This document shows, in pieces, positions 7,380-17,538 of a stretch of DNA of 64,000 bases. The DNA lies in contig DHQB01000005.1 of the NCBI GenBank assembly GCA_002410065.1, forward strand, positions 1 to 64,000, given 5' to 3'. The position numbers and the translations under genes were made by a program. Origin of the DNA: Bacteroidales bacterium UBA5349. Lineage in GTDB: Bacteria; Bacteroidota; Bacteroidia; Bacteroidales; Tenuifilaceae. Numbering within the stretch: position 1 is the stretch's first letter; each line of letters opens with the position of its first letter. The notes below the pieces were generated by a model that worked only from the letters and a program-made list of their open reading frames with translations, was not told where the DNA came from and searched no databases.

Positions 7380-9323
7380 ATGAGTTATCTTGAATTTGAC
7401 AAGGATGAACTTGTTAATCTAGCCTACTCGTTAAACAGAGAGATTCTGAGCACCAACAGAGCAGGGGGCTACTTTAGCTCAACCATTGTACTATGCAATA
7501 CCAGAAGGTATCATGGACTTATGGTGTTACCCCTCGATAATTTCGATGGTGAAAACCACGTTTTACTCTCATCTGTTGATGAAACAATTATTCAGCGCGG
7601 CAAGGAGTTCAATTTGGGCATTCATCGCTATCCCGGTAATTATGAACCTAGGGGACACAAGTATATTATTGATTTTGAGTATGAGCCCACTCCTAAAATT
7701 ACATACCGTGTAGGAGGAGTTATTTTTGAAAAAGAGTTGCTTTTCGTGCATAACGAAGAACAATTTATGATACGATACACCCTAAAGGATGCACACAGCC
7801 CAACCAAACTTAGAATAAAACCTTTTTTGGCCTTTAGGAATGTGCACCAACTTTCCAAATCAAACTTATATGTCAATAAACGTTACAGGGACATTCCTAA
7901 TGGGGTAAAGTATAAGTTATACCAAGGGTTTCCGTACCTTAATATGCAACTAAATAAAGGTAATGAGTTTGTCGCCACGCCCGACTGGTACTACAATATT
8001 GAGTACAAAGAGGAGATTAAACGGGGTTACCAAGGGCATGAGGATTTGTTTGTTCCTGGATTTTTTGAGATTCCCATAAAGAAAGGCGAGAGTATTATCT
8101 TTTCAGCAGCAACTAGTGAACAAAACCCCTTGTCACTTACCCGAAAATTTAATTCTGAAATAGCACGACGACCAAAAAAAGATAACCTTGAGAACTGTCT
8201 TCGAAATGCTGCTCAACAGTTTATTGTAAAACGCGGCAAAAAAACTCAAATTATTGCTGGTTACCCGTGGCTTGGAAATTGGATGCGTCACTCGCTCATT
8301 GCTCTTCCGGGATTAACCCTTTGTACTGATAACGAAAAGGTGTGCAAGGAAGTTTTGGATACAATGGCCAAAGAGTTTAAGGGTGGCCTTTTGCAAAACA
8401 CAGGAAACATCTCATCTCAGAACTGTAACTCGGTTGATACTCCACTGTGGTTTTTTTGGGCAATTCAAATGTACACTCAAAGGCAAAAAACTACAGATGA
8501 GGTTTGGAAGACCTATGGTGCAAAAATGAAGAGTATCCTTAATGCATACCGAAATGGCGAACTTCCACACAATATTAAAGTTCACGAAAACGGGCTGATT
8601 TGGGCAGGAGAAAAGGGAATTGCGTTAACCTGGATGGATGCCACTGTAAACGGCACCCCCGTTACCCCACGTGCAGGCTATCAAGTTGAAACTAATGCAC
8701 TTTGGTACAATGCTATAATGTTTACCATAAGCTTAGCCAAAGAACACAAGGATACTAAGTTTGTAAAGGATTGGACACCAATAGCAAGCCAAATACCCGA
8801 ATCGTTCACTAAAATGTTTTGGTACGAGTCAAAACATCATTTAGCTGATTTTGTAGATCATGACGGACAAAACATATTTGTTAGACCAAACCAAATATTT
8901 GCCATATCGCTCCCATTTAGCCCCATTTCAGACGAGATGAAGAAAGGAGTTCTGAACGCTGTACACAAAGAACTATATACTATAAAAGGGTTAAGAACCC
9001 TTTCGCCCAAAAACCCATACTACATAGGACTATACGAGGGAGATTCAGCTTCTCGGGATAAAGCGTATCATCAGGGAACTGCATGGCCTTGGTTACTTGG
9101 GCACTTTATTGAGGCAAGCTATAAACTAGATGGAAATATAACAAACACCATAGCCAAAGATGTGCTGGACTCATTTTGCGAAGACATGGCCGAACATGGC
9201 ATTTGCGGCATTGCTGAAATTTATGATGGGGATCCACCCCAAAGACCAGATGGATGTATCTCCCAAGCTTGGAGCGTTGCGGAAATTCTTAGAATAAAAA
9301 GATTGTATGAAAACAATATATAG
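7380..9323 (+). CDS. Glycogen debranching enzyme (amylo-alpha-1,6-glucosidase, GH133-like)
   Basis: This protein should hydrolyse alpha-1,6 branch stubs in glycogen. The N-terminal half (about 1-270) is the debranching-enzyme N-terminal beta domain, with NRAGGYFSSTIVLCNTRRYHG near the start. The C-terminal half (about 290-640) is an alpha/alpha barrel with GYPWLGNWMRHSLIALPG, the WMDATVNGTPVTPRAGY segment and the closing YDGDPPQRPDGCISQAWS motif, all typical of archaeal/bacterial-type debranching enzymes. The length of 647 is usual. It opens a four-gene rightward cluster with a GT4 transferase, a GH57 hydrolase and a synthase-phosphorylase fusion; intergenic gaps are 25, 51 and 34 nt, consistent with one operon. 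Confidence 0.92.
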   Translation: MSYLEFDKDELVNLAYSLNREILSTNRAGGYFSSTIVLCNTRRYHGLMVLPLDNFDGENHVLLSSVDETIIQRGKEFNLGIHRYPGNYEPRGHKYIIDFEYEPTPKITYRVGGVIFEKELLFVHNEEQFMIRYTLKDAHSPTKLRIKPFLAFRNVHQLSKSNLYVNKRYRDIPNGVKYKLYQGFPYLNMQLNKGNEFVATPDWYYNIEYKEEIKRGYQGHEDLFVPGFFEIPIKKGESIIFSAATSEQNPLSLTRKFNSEIARRPKKDNLENCLRNAAQQFIVKRGKKTQIIAGYPWLGNWMRHSLIALPGLTLCTDNEKVCKEVLDTMAKEFKGGLLQNTGNISSQNCNSVDTPLWFFWAIQMYTQRQKTTDEVWKTYGAKMKSILNAYRNGELPHNIKVHENGLIWAGEKGIALTWMDATVNGTPVTPRAGYQVETNALWYNAIMFTISLAKEHKDTKFVKDWTPIASQIPESFTKMFWYESKHHLADFVDHDGQNIFVRPNQIFAISLPFSPISDEMKKGVLNAVHKELYTIKGLRTLSPKNPYYIGLYEGDSASRDKAYHQGTAWPWLLGHFIEASYKLDGNITNTIAKDVLDSFCEDMAEHGICGIAEIYDGDPPQRPDGCISQAWSVAEILRIKRLYENNI

Positions 9324-9348
9324 TATTAACCCATTCTAAATACAGAGC

Positions 9349-10635
9349 ATGAGAGTACTAATGTTTGGATGGGAATTCCCTCCCCACATATCAGGCGGTT
9401 TGGGAACTGCGTGCTTTGGTCTTACCCGAGGATTAGCAAAGCATAACGTAAATGTGGCTTTTGTTGTGCCTAAAGCTTATGGCGACGAAGACCAATCGGC
9501 AGTTAGACTTGTGCCTGCTGAAGATATTGATATGAACAACATGTCGACTGAACTTGAGGAATTCTGGAAAAAGATAAGTTACCTTGAGGTTAGTTCTAAC
9601 CTTATTCCTTACGTTGGACCCGAAGAGTTTGCAAGGCTTATAACTGAAACAGCAGCAGATGGAACCGAGGAGCACAAAACCGAGTCAAATCATCGGTTTA
9701 AGTTTACAGGCAAGTACGGGAAAGACCTCCTAAAAGAAGTATCGCGGTATGCACTAATTGCAGCAAGCATTGCGGCAAAAGAGGATTTCGACATTATCCA
9801 TGCACACGACTGGCTAACCTACCTTGCCGGCATTGCTGCAAAAATGGTTTCGGGTAAACCATTGGTTGTTCATATCCATGCCACCGAATTCGACCGAAGC
9901 GGCGAAAATGTAAATCAAGCCGTTTTCGACATCGAGAAACAGGGAATGCAAATGGCCGATAAAATTATTGCGGTAAGCCACCTTACCCGAAATATAGTTA
10001 TAAACAGATATGGAATCCCTGAGGACAAGGTTGTTACAGTTCACAATGCTGTCGATTTTTCGGGTAGTGACCACTGTCAAGATGAAACAAGAGGAGTACC
10101 CGAAAAAGTGGTGACTTTTCTTGGACGCGTTACATTCCAAAAAGGCCCAGATTACTTCATCGAAGCGGCAAGTAAGGTTATTAAACGGAATCCTAACGTA
10201 CGATTTGTAATGGCGGGCAGCGGAGATATGCTCAACAGGATGATAAAGCGAGCAGCCCAACTTAAAATATCCAATAAGTTTCACTTTACAGGCTTTCTTA
10301 AAGGCCCCGAAGTTAATACCATGTTTGCGCAAAGCGACGTTTACGTAATGCCCTCAGTATCTGAGCCCTTTGGCATCAGCCCACTTGAGGCAATGAAAAG
10401 TAATGTCCCTGTTATAATATCTAAACAATCGGGGGTTGCCGAAATACTAAAACATGCCCTTAAGGTTGACTTTTGGGATATTGATGCAATGGCCGACTCA
10501 ATTCATGGGCTACTCAAATACGACGCCCTATCGAGATACTTTAAGCAGCATGGACAAAGCGAGGTGAATAGCCTTAAATGGGAAAATGCAGCTTATGAGG
10601 TAAAAGAGGTGTATAAATCCTTACTTAATATTTAA
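9349..10635 (+). CDS. GT4 glycosyltransferase, glycogen-synthase-like
   Basis: This 428-residue GT-B glycosyltransferase has the N-terminal glycine-rich FPPHISGGLGTACFGL motif of the GT4/GT5 group, an IIHAHDW segment, and the C-terminal donor-binding stretch PSVSEPFGISPLEAM, where an EX7E pair is seen. Placement between a glycogen debranching enzyme and a GH57 enzyme argues for alpha-glucan synthesis or elongation from a nucleotide sugar. The exact donor (ADP- or UDP-glucose) and acceptor cannot be told from sequence. It is shorter than classical GlgA. The same neighbour order is known to me from other Bacteroidota. Confidence 0.85.
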   Translation: MRVLMFGWEFPPHISGGLGTACFGLTRGLAKHNVNVAFVVPKAYGDEDQSAVRLVPAEDIDMNNMSTELEEFWKKISYLEVSSNLIPYVGPEEFARLITETAADGTEEHKTESNHRFKFTGKYGKDLLKEVSRYALIAASIAAKEDFDIIHAHDWLTYLAGIAAKMVSGKPLVVHIHATEFDRSGENVNQAVFDIEKQGMQMADKIIAVSHLTRNIVINRYGIPEDKVVTVHNAVDFSGSDHCQDETRGVPEKVVTFLGRVTFQKGPDYFIEAASKVIKRNPNVRFVMAGSGDMLNRMIKRAAQLKISNKFHFTGFLKGPEVNTMFAQSDVYVMPSVSEPFGISPLEAMKSNVPVIISKQSGVAEILKHALKVDFWDIDAMADSIHGLLKYDALSRYFKQHGQSEVNSLKWENAAYEVKEVYKSLLNI

Positions 10636-10686
10636 GAATTCTCATCCTCGGCATGGTTTAGTTGATAAAAAATAAAACAAAATACA

Positions 10687-12117
10687 ATGAAAACAATCTG
10701 CTTCTACTTTCAGGTTCATCAGCCTTTCAGGCTTCGCCGATACAGATTCTTCGATATTGGAAAAAGCCATAACTACTTCGACGAATTTTCAAACCGATCG
10801 ATAATGCGAAAAGTAGCTGAGAAATGCTACCTACCAACCAACAACCTAATGCTTGGGCTAATTAACGAGTTTGGAAACAGGTTTAAGATTTCATACTCCA
10901 TTTCTGGAACTGCACTCGACCAGTTTGAACTGTATGCGCCCGACGTACTAGAATCCTTTAAGCGACTTGCCGAAACGGGATGCGTTGAGTTTTTGGCCGA
11001 GACCTATTCTCACTCACTATCTGCGCTTAAGTGCCCTGAGGAATTTGAAATGCAGGTTCATGCCCACTCTGCCAAAATCGAGCAGCTCTTTGGTCAAAAA
11101 CCTACTACGTTTAGAAATACTGAGCTCATCTACTCCGATGAAATAGGCGCAATGGTAGCCGACTTAGGCTACAAAGCGATGCTTACCGAGGGTGCCAAGC
11201 ATATTATGGGATGGAAAAGTTCAAATTACCTTTATACCAATGCCATTAACCCAAAGTTAAGGCTATTGCTTAAAAACTTCCAACTTAGCGACGATATTGC
11301 CTTCCGATTCTCAAATCGTGGGTGGGAAGAATGGCCGTTATCTACCGAAAAATATGTAGATTGGCTTAATTCAATCGATTCAAAGGATGAAATTATCAAT
11401 CTGTTTATGGACTACGAAACCTTTGGCGAACATCAATGGGCCGAAACGGGCATTTTTGAGTTTTTGAAAGCGCTGCCCAAAAGGGTTTTTAGTAACTCCA
11501 ACTTTGAGTTTCTTACTCCTGCCGAAGCCGCCAAAAAACATCAGCCCATTGCTCCTTTACATGTTCCATACCCCATAAGTTGGGCAGATGAAGAACGCGA
11601 CCTAACAGCTTGGCTTGGCAATGAATTGCAGGATGACGCATTCAACAATTTGTACTCATTAATTGATAAGGTAAAGACCATTAACGACCCAAATATACAA
11701 CGCGACTGGCGGTATTTGCAAACTAGCGACCACTTTTACTACATGTGTACCAAGTGGTTTAGCGATGGTGATGTTCATAAATACTTTAATCCATACGATT
11801 CTCCTTACGATGCATTTATAACCTATATGAATGCTTTTAGCGATTTTAAACTTAGGGTTGATGCACATGAGTCGATAGCTAGCAAAAGCGAAACACTTAT
11901 ACCCGAAGAAGTTGATGTTATGATTGAAGAGTATGAGAAAAAAATTAAAGAACTCAAACTGCTGAGGGAAAAAGCCAAGCCAGAAAAATCGGTTAAACAA
12001 AAACTTACATCCAAAGTAGAAGAGAAACCGAAGGCAAAGCCTAAAGCCAAGCCCAAAAGTACAAAGCCAGCACCAACAAAAGCCTCTTCAAAAGCAAAAG
12101 GCAAGAGTAAAGTTTAA
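10687..12117 (+). CDS. GH57 family alpha-glucan hydrolase or branching-type enzyme
   Basis: GH57 enzymes act on alpha-1,4/1,6 glucans through a beta/alpha barrel. The family N-terminus is clear (FYFQVHQPFRLRRYRFFDIG). FRNTELIYSDEIG carries the likely nucleophile Glu, and FMDYETFGEHQW the likely acid/base Asp. The catalytic domain occupies about residues 1-400. The last 60 residues are a low-complexity Lys/Pro/Ala tail with repeated KPKAK units, which is not part of the GH57 fold and may bind polyanions or tether the enzyme. It sits in the glycogen cluster between the GT4 gene and the synthase-phosphorylase fusion. Alpha-amylase versus branching activity is undecided. Confidence 0.88.
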   Translation: MKTICFYFQVHQPFRLRRYRFFDIGKSHNYFDEFSNRSIMRKVAEKCYLPTNNLMLGLINEFGNRFKISYSISGTALDQFELYAPDVLESFKRLAETGCVEFLAETYSHSLSALKCPEEFEMQVHAHSAKIEQLFGQKPTTFRNTELIYSDEIGAMVADLGYKAMLTEGAKHIMGWKSSNYLYTNAINPKLRLLLKNFQLSDDIAFRFSNRGWEEWPLSTEKYVDWLNSIDSKDEIINLFMDYETFGEHQWAETGIFEFLKALPKRVFSNSNFEFLTPAEAAKKHQPIAPLHVPYPISWADEERDLTAWLGNELQDDAFNNLYSLIDKVKTINDPNIQRDWRYLQTSDHFYYMCTKWFSDGDVHKYFNPYDSPYDAFITYMNAFSDFKLRVDAHESIASKSETLIPEEVDVMIEEYEKKIKELKLLREKAKPEKSVKQKLTSKVEEKPKAKPKAKPKSTKPAPTKASSKAKGKSKV

Positions 12118-12151
12118 ACCTTCTGTTAAGAAGCAAAGTAAAACAAATACT

Positions 12152-15100
12152 ATGAACGAGAAACTATTACGACCCGACTATCTATTTGAAGTGAGTTGGG
12201 AAATATGCAATAAGATTGGCGGAATTCACACGGTAATCTCAACCAAAGCACTTACGCTGGTAAAGGAGTATAAAAACAACCTAATCCTAATTGGTCCAGA
12301 TGTTTGGCGAGACACAGTTGGTAACCCTGAGTTTATTGAGGACACCCAACTTTACGAATCGTGGCGAAACAAGGCCGCCGATGAAGGGTTGAGAGTTCGG
12401 GTTGGACGCTGGAACATTGAGGGTAAACCAATTGCAGTTCTTGTTGACTTTACATCCCTCTTCTCAAAAAAAGATGAGATATTCAAAGAATTTTGGGAAG
12501 AATATAAACTTGACTCCATTTCGGGACAATGGGACTACGTTGAACCAGGGCTTTTTGGATATGCTGCAGGCATGGTGATTGAGAGTTTTACACGTTTTCA
12601 GCTTACCCAACGACATAGGATTGTTGCTCAATTTCACGAGTGGATGACGGGCATAGGCTTGCTTTACCTAAAGAAATACGCACCCCAAATTGGAAGTATT
12701 TTCACTACCCATGCAACCGTTATGGGAAGGAGTATTGCCGGAAATAATATTCCACTCTATAGCAAACTCGATAAGTATAATGCCGAACAAAAAGCAATAG
12801 AACTAAACGTTATTTCGAAGCAATCGCTCGAAAAAGTTTCAGCCGTTGAAGCAGATTGCTTCACAACAGTTAGCGAAATTACGGCAAAAGAGTGTAAACA
12901 GTTCCACGGTAAGGAGGTTGATATTGTTACCCCAAATGGCTTTGAGAACAGCATTGTCCCAGTAGAGGATGAGTTTAAATTAAGGCGGATTGAGGCTAAA
13001 GTAAAATTCTATGAGGTTGCCGAAGCACTACTTGCTCACGATGTGGCAAAGGATGCAATGATTGTTGGTATAAGCGGTAGATATGAATTTAAGAACAAGG
13101 GCATTGATGTTTTTATAGATGCACTAGCAAAGTTGAACGAATGCCCAACCTTAAAACGCGAAGTGCTTGCGTTTATCCTAATCCCTGGGGGGCACCACGG
13201 GCCACGGAAAGATGTCTTTAAAAATTTAATTGAAAAGGAAAAGGAAAATGAAAATATTGTTGTATTAAGCAATACACACATAACACACTATCTAAACGAT
13301 CCTGAGTACGATCCTATTCTTAATCGGATAAAATCGGCTGGCCTATTAAACTCATCAAGTGATAAGGTTAAAATATTTTTCGTCCCCTGCTACCTAAATG
13401 GCGACGATGGTATCTTTAACCTATCCTATTGGGATTTGTTAATTGGCATGGATATTTCCATCTTCCCTTCGTACTATGAACCATGGGGCTTCACCCCACT
13501 CGAAAGTCTCGCTTTTCATGTACCAACAGTAACCACTACCCTTGCTGGATTTGGGCTGTGGGTTAAGGAACACTACCCAAGCGAACACCCTGGCATTAAG
13601 GTAATCGATAGAACCGACGATAATGACCAATTTGTTATAGATGAAATTGCATCAACACTATGTAACTTTGCTTCATTATCGATTGAGGAACAGGAGGTTT
13701 ACAAAATAAACGCTGCAGAAGTTTCACTCATTGCTCTTTGGGAGAACCTAATAAACTACTACAGAAAAGCTTACAGCATAGCCCTTCAAAAAGTCGGGCA
13801 AAGAACACAGCAGTTTATGGATATTGACCGAGAGGAGGAACTTCCGTCGGTTGAAAAGAAATACCATATCAATAAACCCAATTGGGTAAGGCTGCTCATC
13901 CAAAAGAGTATTCCAGAAAAATTATCGGCACTCGATGAAATTTCAAAGAATCTGTGGTGGTGCTGGAACCCTGATGCAATTGAACTTTTCCAATCTATCG
14001 ATGCCCAATTATGGAATGAATGTGAGCAGAATCCCATTTTTTTCCTTGATAAAATCACGCTGAAACAGTTTCAGAAACTTGAAAAGGATGAAGCATTTTT
14101 AGAGAGGATGGAGAAGGTTCACAAGCATTTTACCGAATACATGAAAGAAAAACTCGGTAGAAAGGGACCAAAAATAGCCTACTTTAGCATGGAATTTGGC
14201 CTACATACGAGCCTAAAATTGTACTCGGGCGGATTGGGTGTTCTGGCAGGTGATTATCTAAAAGAAGCATCAGACAGAAATGTTCCACTTGTTGCCATAG
14301 GCCTATTTTATCGCTATGGTTACTTCACTCAACAGCTCTCATCGGTAGGTCAGCAAATTGCTTCGTACGATCAACAAAACTTTACACAAACGCAGGCCAG
14401 GCCCGTTAGACATATTAATGGTAAATGGAAAACGGTTACCGTATCACTCCCAGGACGGAATGTAAAGGCCCGCATATGGAGAGTTGATGTTGGTCGGACA
14501 GAACTTTATCTTCTCGATACTGATTTTGAGGATAACAGGCCACAGGATAGAGCCATTACACATCACCTATACGGAGGCGATTGGGAGGATAGATTTAAAC
14601 AGGAGATGATTCTTGGCATTGGAGGTGTTAGGGCTCTTGATGAGCTGGGTATAAATCAGGATGTCTTTCACCTTAACGAAGGACATGCGGCATTTGCTGG
14701 TTTGGAAAGACTTCATCATGCCATTGTTGATGAAAAATACTCCTTCGGAGAATCTCTTGAACTGGTTAGGGCAAGTAGTTTATTCACAACGCACACGCCT
14801 GTTCCAGCAGGACACGACTCGTTCCCTGAGGACATGCTCCGAACCTACATGGCCCATTATCCCGAAAGACTAGGCATTACCTGGGAGCAATTCATGGATC
14901 TTGGCAAACTCAACCCCGGCGACGAAACCGAACGCTTCTCAATGAGTTACCTTGCTGCAAACCTATCACAAGAGGTTAATGGCGTAAGTAAGTTGCATGG
15001 AATTGTTAGCCAGCAAATGTTCGCAAATCTTTGGCCCGGATATTTCCCAAGCGAATTGCACGTTGGTTTTGTTACCAACGGTGTTCATTACCCCACTTGG

Positions 15101-16402
15101 ACATCATCTGAAATAAGAGAACTGCTAGAAGTAAATTCTAATGATCACAGTTTTGACAATAAACCTGACTGGAATAATATCCATAATGTTCCTGACGGAA
15201 AGTTATGGAACATCAGAAATTTGAATCGCAAAAAGCTAATTGATTATATCCGATCGCGGCTCGTTAATCCTCAAATCACTAAGTACGAGAATCCTAGACA
15301 GATTGTTGAAATACAGGAGAATATCAACGAAAAGGCTCTCACCATAGGCTTTGCCCGTAGGTTTGCCACGTACAAAAGGGCGCATCTACTCATTCGTGAT
15401 CTTGATAGGTTAAGTAGAATTGTAAATGATAAGGATAGACCTGTACAATTTATCTTTGCAGGCAAAGCGCATCCAAACGATAAGGCAGGACAAGATCTTA
15501 TTAAAAGAATAATTGAAGTAAGCAAAAGACCTGAATTTACCGGAAAACTCCTGTTTCTGCAGAATTACGATATGGAACTAGCACGAAAAATGGTGCAAGG
15601 AGTTGATATTTGGCTTAATACGCCTACACGCCCTCTAGAAGCATCGGGTACTAGTGGAATGAAAGCAGTAATGAATGGCGCCCTTCACTTTAGTGTTCTC
15701 GATGGTTGGTGGGTAGAGGGTTATCTACCCAATGCTGGATGGGCGCTACCAGAAGAAAGAACCTATGTGCAGCAAGAATTTCAGGATGAACTGGATGCTG
15801 AAATGATATACACTATTATTGAGAATGAAATTGTTACTTCATTTTACAATCGAAACGAGGAGGATGTCCCCACCGATTGGATTTCATTCATTAAAAAATC
15901 TATTTCGCAGATTGGGTCAATGTTTACATCTACCCGCATGATGATTGATTATGAGGATCGATTCTACCACAAGCTTTACCTCCGCTCCAATAGGCTTAAG
16001 CAAGAGGACTCTGAACTTACCCGGAGAATTGCTGCATGGAAACGTAAAGTTGTCCGAAACTGGGATAGCCTTGAGATTATTACCGCTGAACAGTTCGACA
16101 CTTCACGGCAAGATATTGTACTTGGCAAGGTTTATAACTCAGAGGTTGTGCTCGATCTTGGCAAGCTATCCCCCGATGAGGTTGGAGTTGAACTGGTTAT
16201 TGCTGAACTAATTGAGAATGGAGATGCTAACATTAAGCACACTCAAGAGTTCGACCTCGAAAACGTAGACGGACAAAGAGCTACCTACCGGCTTTCATTC
16301 ATTCCAACCGAGCCCGGTGTGTACGATTCTGGAATTAGAGTTTACGCAAAGCACAAAGAGTTACCTCACCGCATGGATTTTACCCTTGTTCGCTGGGTTT
16401 AA
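12152..16402 (+). CDS. Glycogen synthase (GT3-like) - glycogen phosphorylase (GT35) fusion
   Basis: This is a 1416-residue two-enzyme polypeptide. Residues 1 to about 560 resemble eukaryotic-type GT3 glycogen synthase: EVSWEICNKIGGIHTV at the N-terminus, and YYEPWGFTPLES with an EX7E pair at Glu443 and Glu451. Residues about 580-690 match the DUF3417 region that precedes many alpha-glucan phosphorylases (LWWCWNPDA). Residues about 690-1410 are GT35 phosphorylase, with the pyridoxal-phosphate lysine at Lys1171 in EASGTSGMKA. One half would extend alpha-glucan from a nucleotide sugar and the other would release glucose-1-phosphate. The fusion occurs in other Bacteroidota. It is the last gene of the glycogen cluster. 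Confidence 0.92.
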   Translation: MNEKLLRPDYLFEVSWEICNKIGGIHTVISTKALTLVKEYKNNLILIGPDVWRDTVGNPEFIEDTQLYESWRNKAADEGLRVRVGRWNIEGKPIAVLVDFTSLFSKKDEIFKEFWEEYKLDSISGQWDYVEPGLFGYAAGMVIESFTRFQLTQRHRIVAQFHEWMTGIGLLYLKKYAPQIGSIFTTHATVMGRSIAGNNIPLYSKLDKYNAEQKAIELNVISKQSLEKVSAVEADCFTTVSEITAKECKQFHGKEVDIVTPNGFENSIVPVEDEFKLRRIEAKVKFYEVAEALLAHDVAKDAMIVGISGRYEFKNKGIDVFIDALAKLNECPTLKREVLAFILIPGGHHGPRKDVFKNLIEKEKENENIVVLSNTHITHYLNDPEYDPILNRIKSAGLLNSSSDKVKIFFVPCYLNGDDGIFNLSYWDLLIGMDISIFPSYYEPWGFTPLESLAFHVPTVTTTLAGFGLWVKEHYPSEHPGIKVIDRTDDNDQFVIDEIASTLCNFASLSIEEQEVYKINAAEVSLIALWENLINYYRKAYSIALQKVGQRTQQFMDIDREEELPSVEKKYHINKPNWVRLLIQKSIPEKLSALDEISKNLWWCWNPDAIELFQSIDAQLWNECEQNPIFFLDKITLKQFQKLEKDEAFLERMEKVHKHFTEYMKEKLGRKGPKIAYFSMEFGLHTSLKLYSGGLGVLAGDYLKEASDRNVPLVAIGLFYRYGYFTQQLSSVGQQIASYDQQNFTQTQARPVRHINGKWKTVTVSLPGRNVKARIWRVDVGRTELYLLDTDFEDNRPQDRAITHHLYGGDWEDRFKQEMILGIGGVRALDELGINQDVFHLNEGHAAFAGLERLHHAIVDEKYSFGESLELVRASSLFTTHTPVPAGHDSFPEDMLRTYMAHYPERLGITWEQFMDLGKLNPGDETERFSMSYLAANLSQEVNGVSKLHGIVSQQMFANLWPGYFPSELHVGFVTNGVHYPTWTSSEIRELLEVNSNDHSFDNKPDWNNIHNVPDGKLWNIRNLNRKKLIDYIRSRLVNPQITKYENPRQIVEIQENINEKALTIGFARRFATYKRAHLLIRDLDRLSRIVNDKDRPVQFIFAGKAHPNDKAGQDLIKRIIEVSKRPEFTGKLLFLQNYDMELARKMVQGVDIWLNTPTRPLEASGTSGMKAVMNGALHFSVLDGWWVEGYLPNAGWALPEERTYVQQEFQDELDAEMIYTIIENEIVTSFYNRNEEDVPTDWISFIKKSISQIGSMFTSTRMMIDYEDRFYHKLYLRSNRLKQEDSELTRRIAAWKRKVVRNWDSLEIITAEQFDTSRQDIVLGKVYNSEVVLDLGKLSPDEVGVELVIAELIENGDANIKHTQEFDLENVDGQRATYRLSFIPTEPGVYDSGIRVYAKHKELPHRMDFTLVRWV

Positions 16403-16484
16403 TTTCAATATTGTGAGCTTTATTCTAAAAGAAGTCAATATATCGGCTTCCTTTTTTATTTTAGCAAGGTCTTATAATTTAAGC

Positions 16485-17417
16485 ATGCTAGTATATACAG
16501 ACATAAACGAGTTAAAAATTACCAATCCTGCGGTAACCATCGGTTTTTTTGATGGACTGCACATTGGACATAAAAAAATTATTGAAATAGTTAAACAAAA
16601 TGCCAAGAAGAACAAGACCCAAAGCCTTGTGATAACCTTTTGGCCTCATCCTCGCATCGTCCTAAACGACGATTCTGAGGGGCTTAGGCTTCTATCCTCT
16701 CTTGATGAAAAGATTGCCCTTTTTGATGAAATGGGTATAGACTCAATGCTCATAATTAATTTCACAAAAGACTTTGCACAGGAGAATGCCTACGATTTTT
16801 TACAGAAAATGCTTGTAGAAAAAATTAAAGCTTCGACTATTGTAATGGGCTACAACCATGCATTTGGTTATAAAAGCGAAGGAAATTTCAATCTAATTCA
16901 AAAGCATCAAGCCACCTTTGGTTATAAGGCAATTAAGGTTGATCCCGTTGATATTAAGGGATTAAAAGTAAGTTCTACCCAAATAAGAGCAGCACTTGAT
17001 AATGGTAATTTACAGTTAGCCAATACAATGCTTGACCGGCTATACAGCATTAGCGGTACTATTGAAGGAGGAAAGCAGATTGGACGATCAATTGGATACC
17101 CAACGGCAAACATTAAACCCACAGAGCCGCTCAAACTTATCCCCTACAATGGAGTTTATGCTGTTTGGGTTGAATACAATAATCAGAAATACCCTGCCAT
17201 GCTTAACATAGGGATGAGACCTACATTGGGAAACAGTTTAAAACTTACAATAGAGGCTCATATAATAGGTTTTAAAAGCAATATATACGATCAGCAAATA
17301 AGGGTGTATTTTGTTGAGCGCATCAGAGACGAAATACAATTCCCCTCTTTAAATTCGCTCAAAGCACAACTAGCCTTGGATAAAATAAAGGCACTCACCA
17401 TTTTAGAAAACGAATAG
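16485..17417 (+). CDS. ribF: Bifunctional riboflavin kinase / FAD synthetase
   Basis: RibF converts riboflavin to FMN and FMN to FAD. The N-terminal nucleotidyltransferase half has GFFDGLHIGHKK, the FAD synthetase signature. The C-terminal kinase half has IGRSIGYPTANI and NGVYAVWV. I chose the start at 16485 (MLVYTDINELK), giving 310 residues, the usual length. The frame is open upstream to 16317, but that part overlaps the end of the glycogen fusion gene and encodes nothing RibF-like. ribD, an earlier riboflavin-pathway gene, lies 9 kb downstream, so the pathway genes are scattered. Confidence 0.94.
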   Translation: MLVYTDINELKITNPAVTIGFFDGLHIGHKKIIEIVKQNAKKNKTQSLVITFWPHPRIVLNDDSEGLRLLSSLDEKIALFDEMGIDSMLIINFTKDFAQENAYDFLQKMLVEKIKASTIVMGYNHAFGYKSEGNFNLIQKHQATFGYKAIKVDPVDIKGLKVSSTQIRAALDNGNLQLANTMLDRLYSISGTIEGGKQIGRSIGYPTANIKPTEPLKLIPYNGVYAVWVEYNNQKYPAMLNIGMRPTLGNSLKLTIEAHIIGFKSNIYDQQIRVYFVERIRDEIQFPSLNSLKAQLALDKIKALTILENE

Positions 17418-17428
17418 ATAAAAAAAAC

Positions 17429-17458
17429 TTGTCGTTAAATCAATTTACACTACATTTG
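17429..17458 (+). promoter_or_regulatory. Promoter of ahcY
   Basis: TTG at 17429-17431, a 19-nt spacer, then TACATTTG at 17451-17458 form a near-consensus Bacteroidota promoter. It lies 80 nt before the ahcY ATG, leaving a moderate AT-rich leader. Confidence 0.7.
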
Positions 17459-17538
17459 TACCCTTAAAAAACGAATTCTCGTTTAAACAAATACAGTATT
17501 AAAGCATTGTATATTATCAATAAAACAAAATAATTGTA

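Noticed and set aside
16317..16484. N-terminal extension of RibF
   Set aside because: It overlaps the glycogen fusion gene and encodes residues unlike RibF.
17459..17538. SAH riboswitch upstream of ahcY
   Set aside because: The leader is short and AT-rich with no stable conserved fold apparent.
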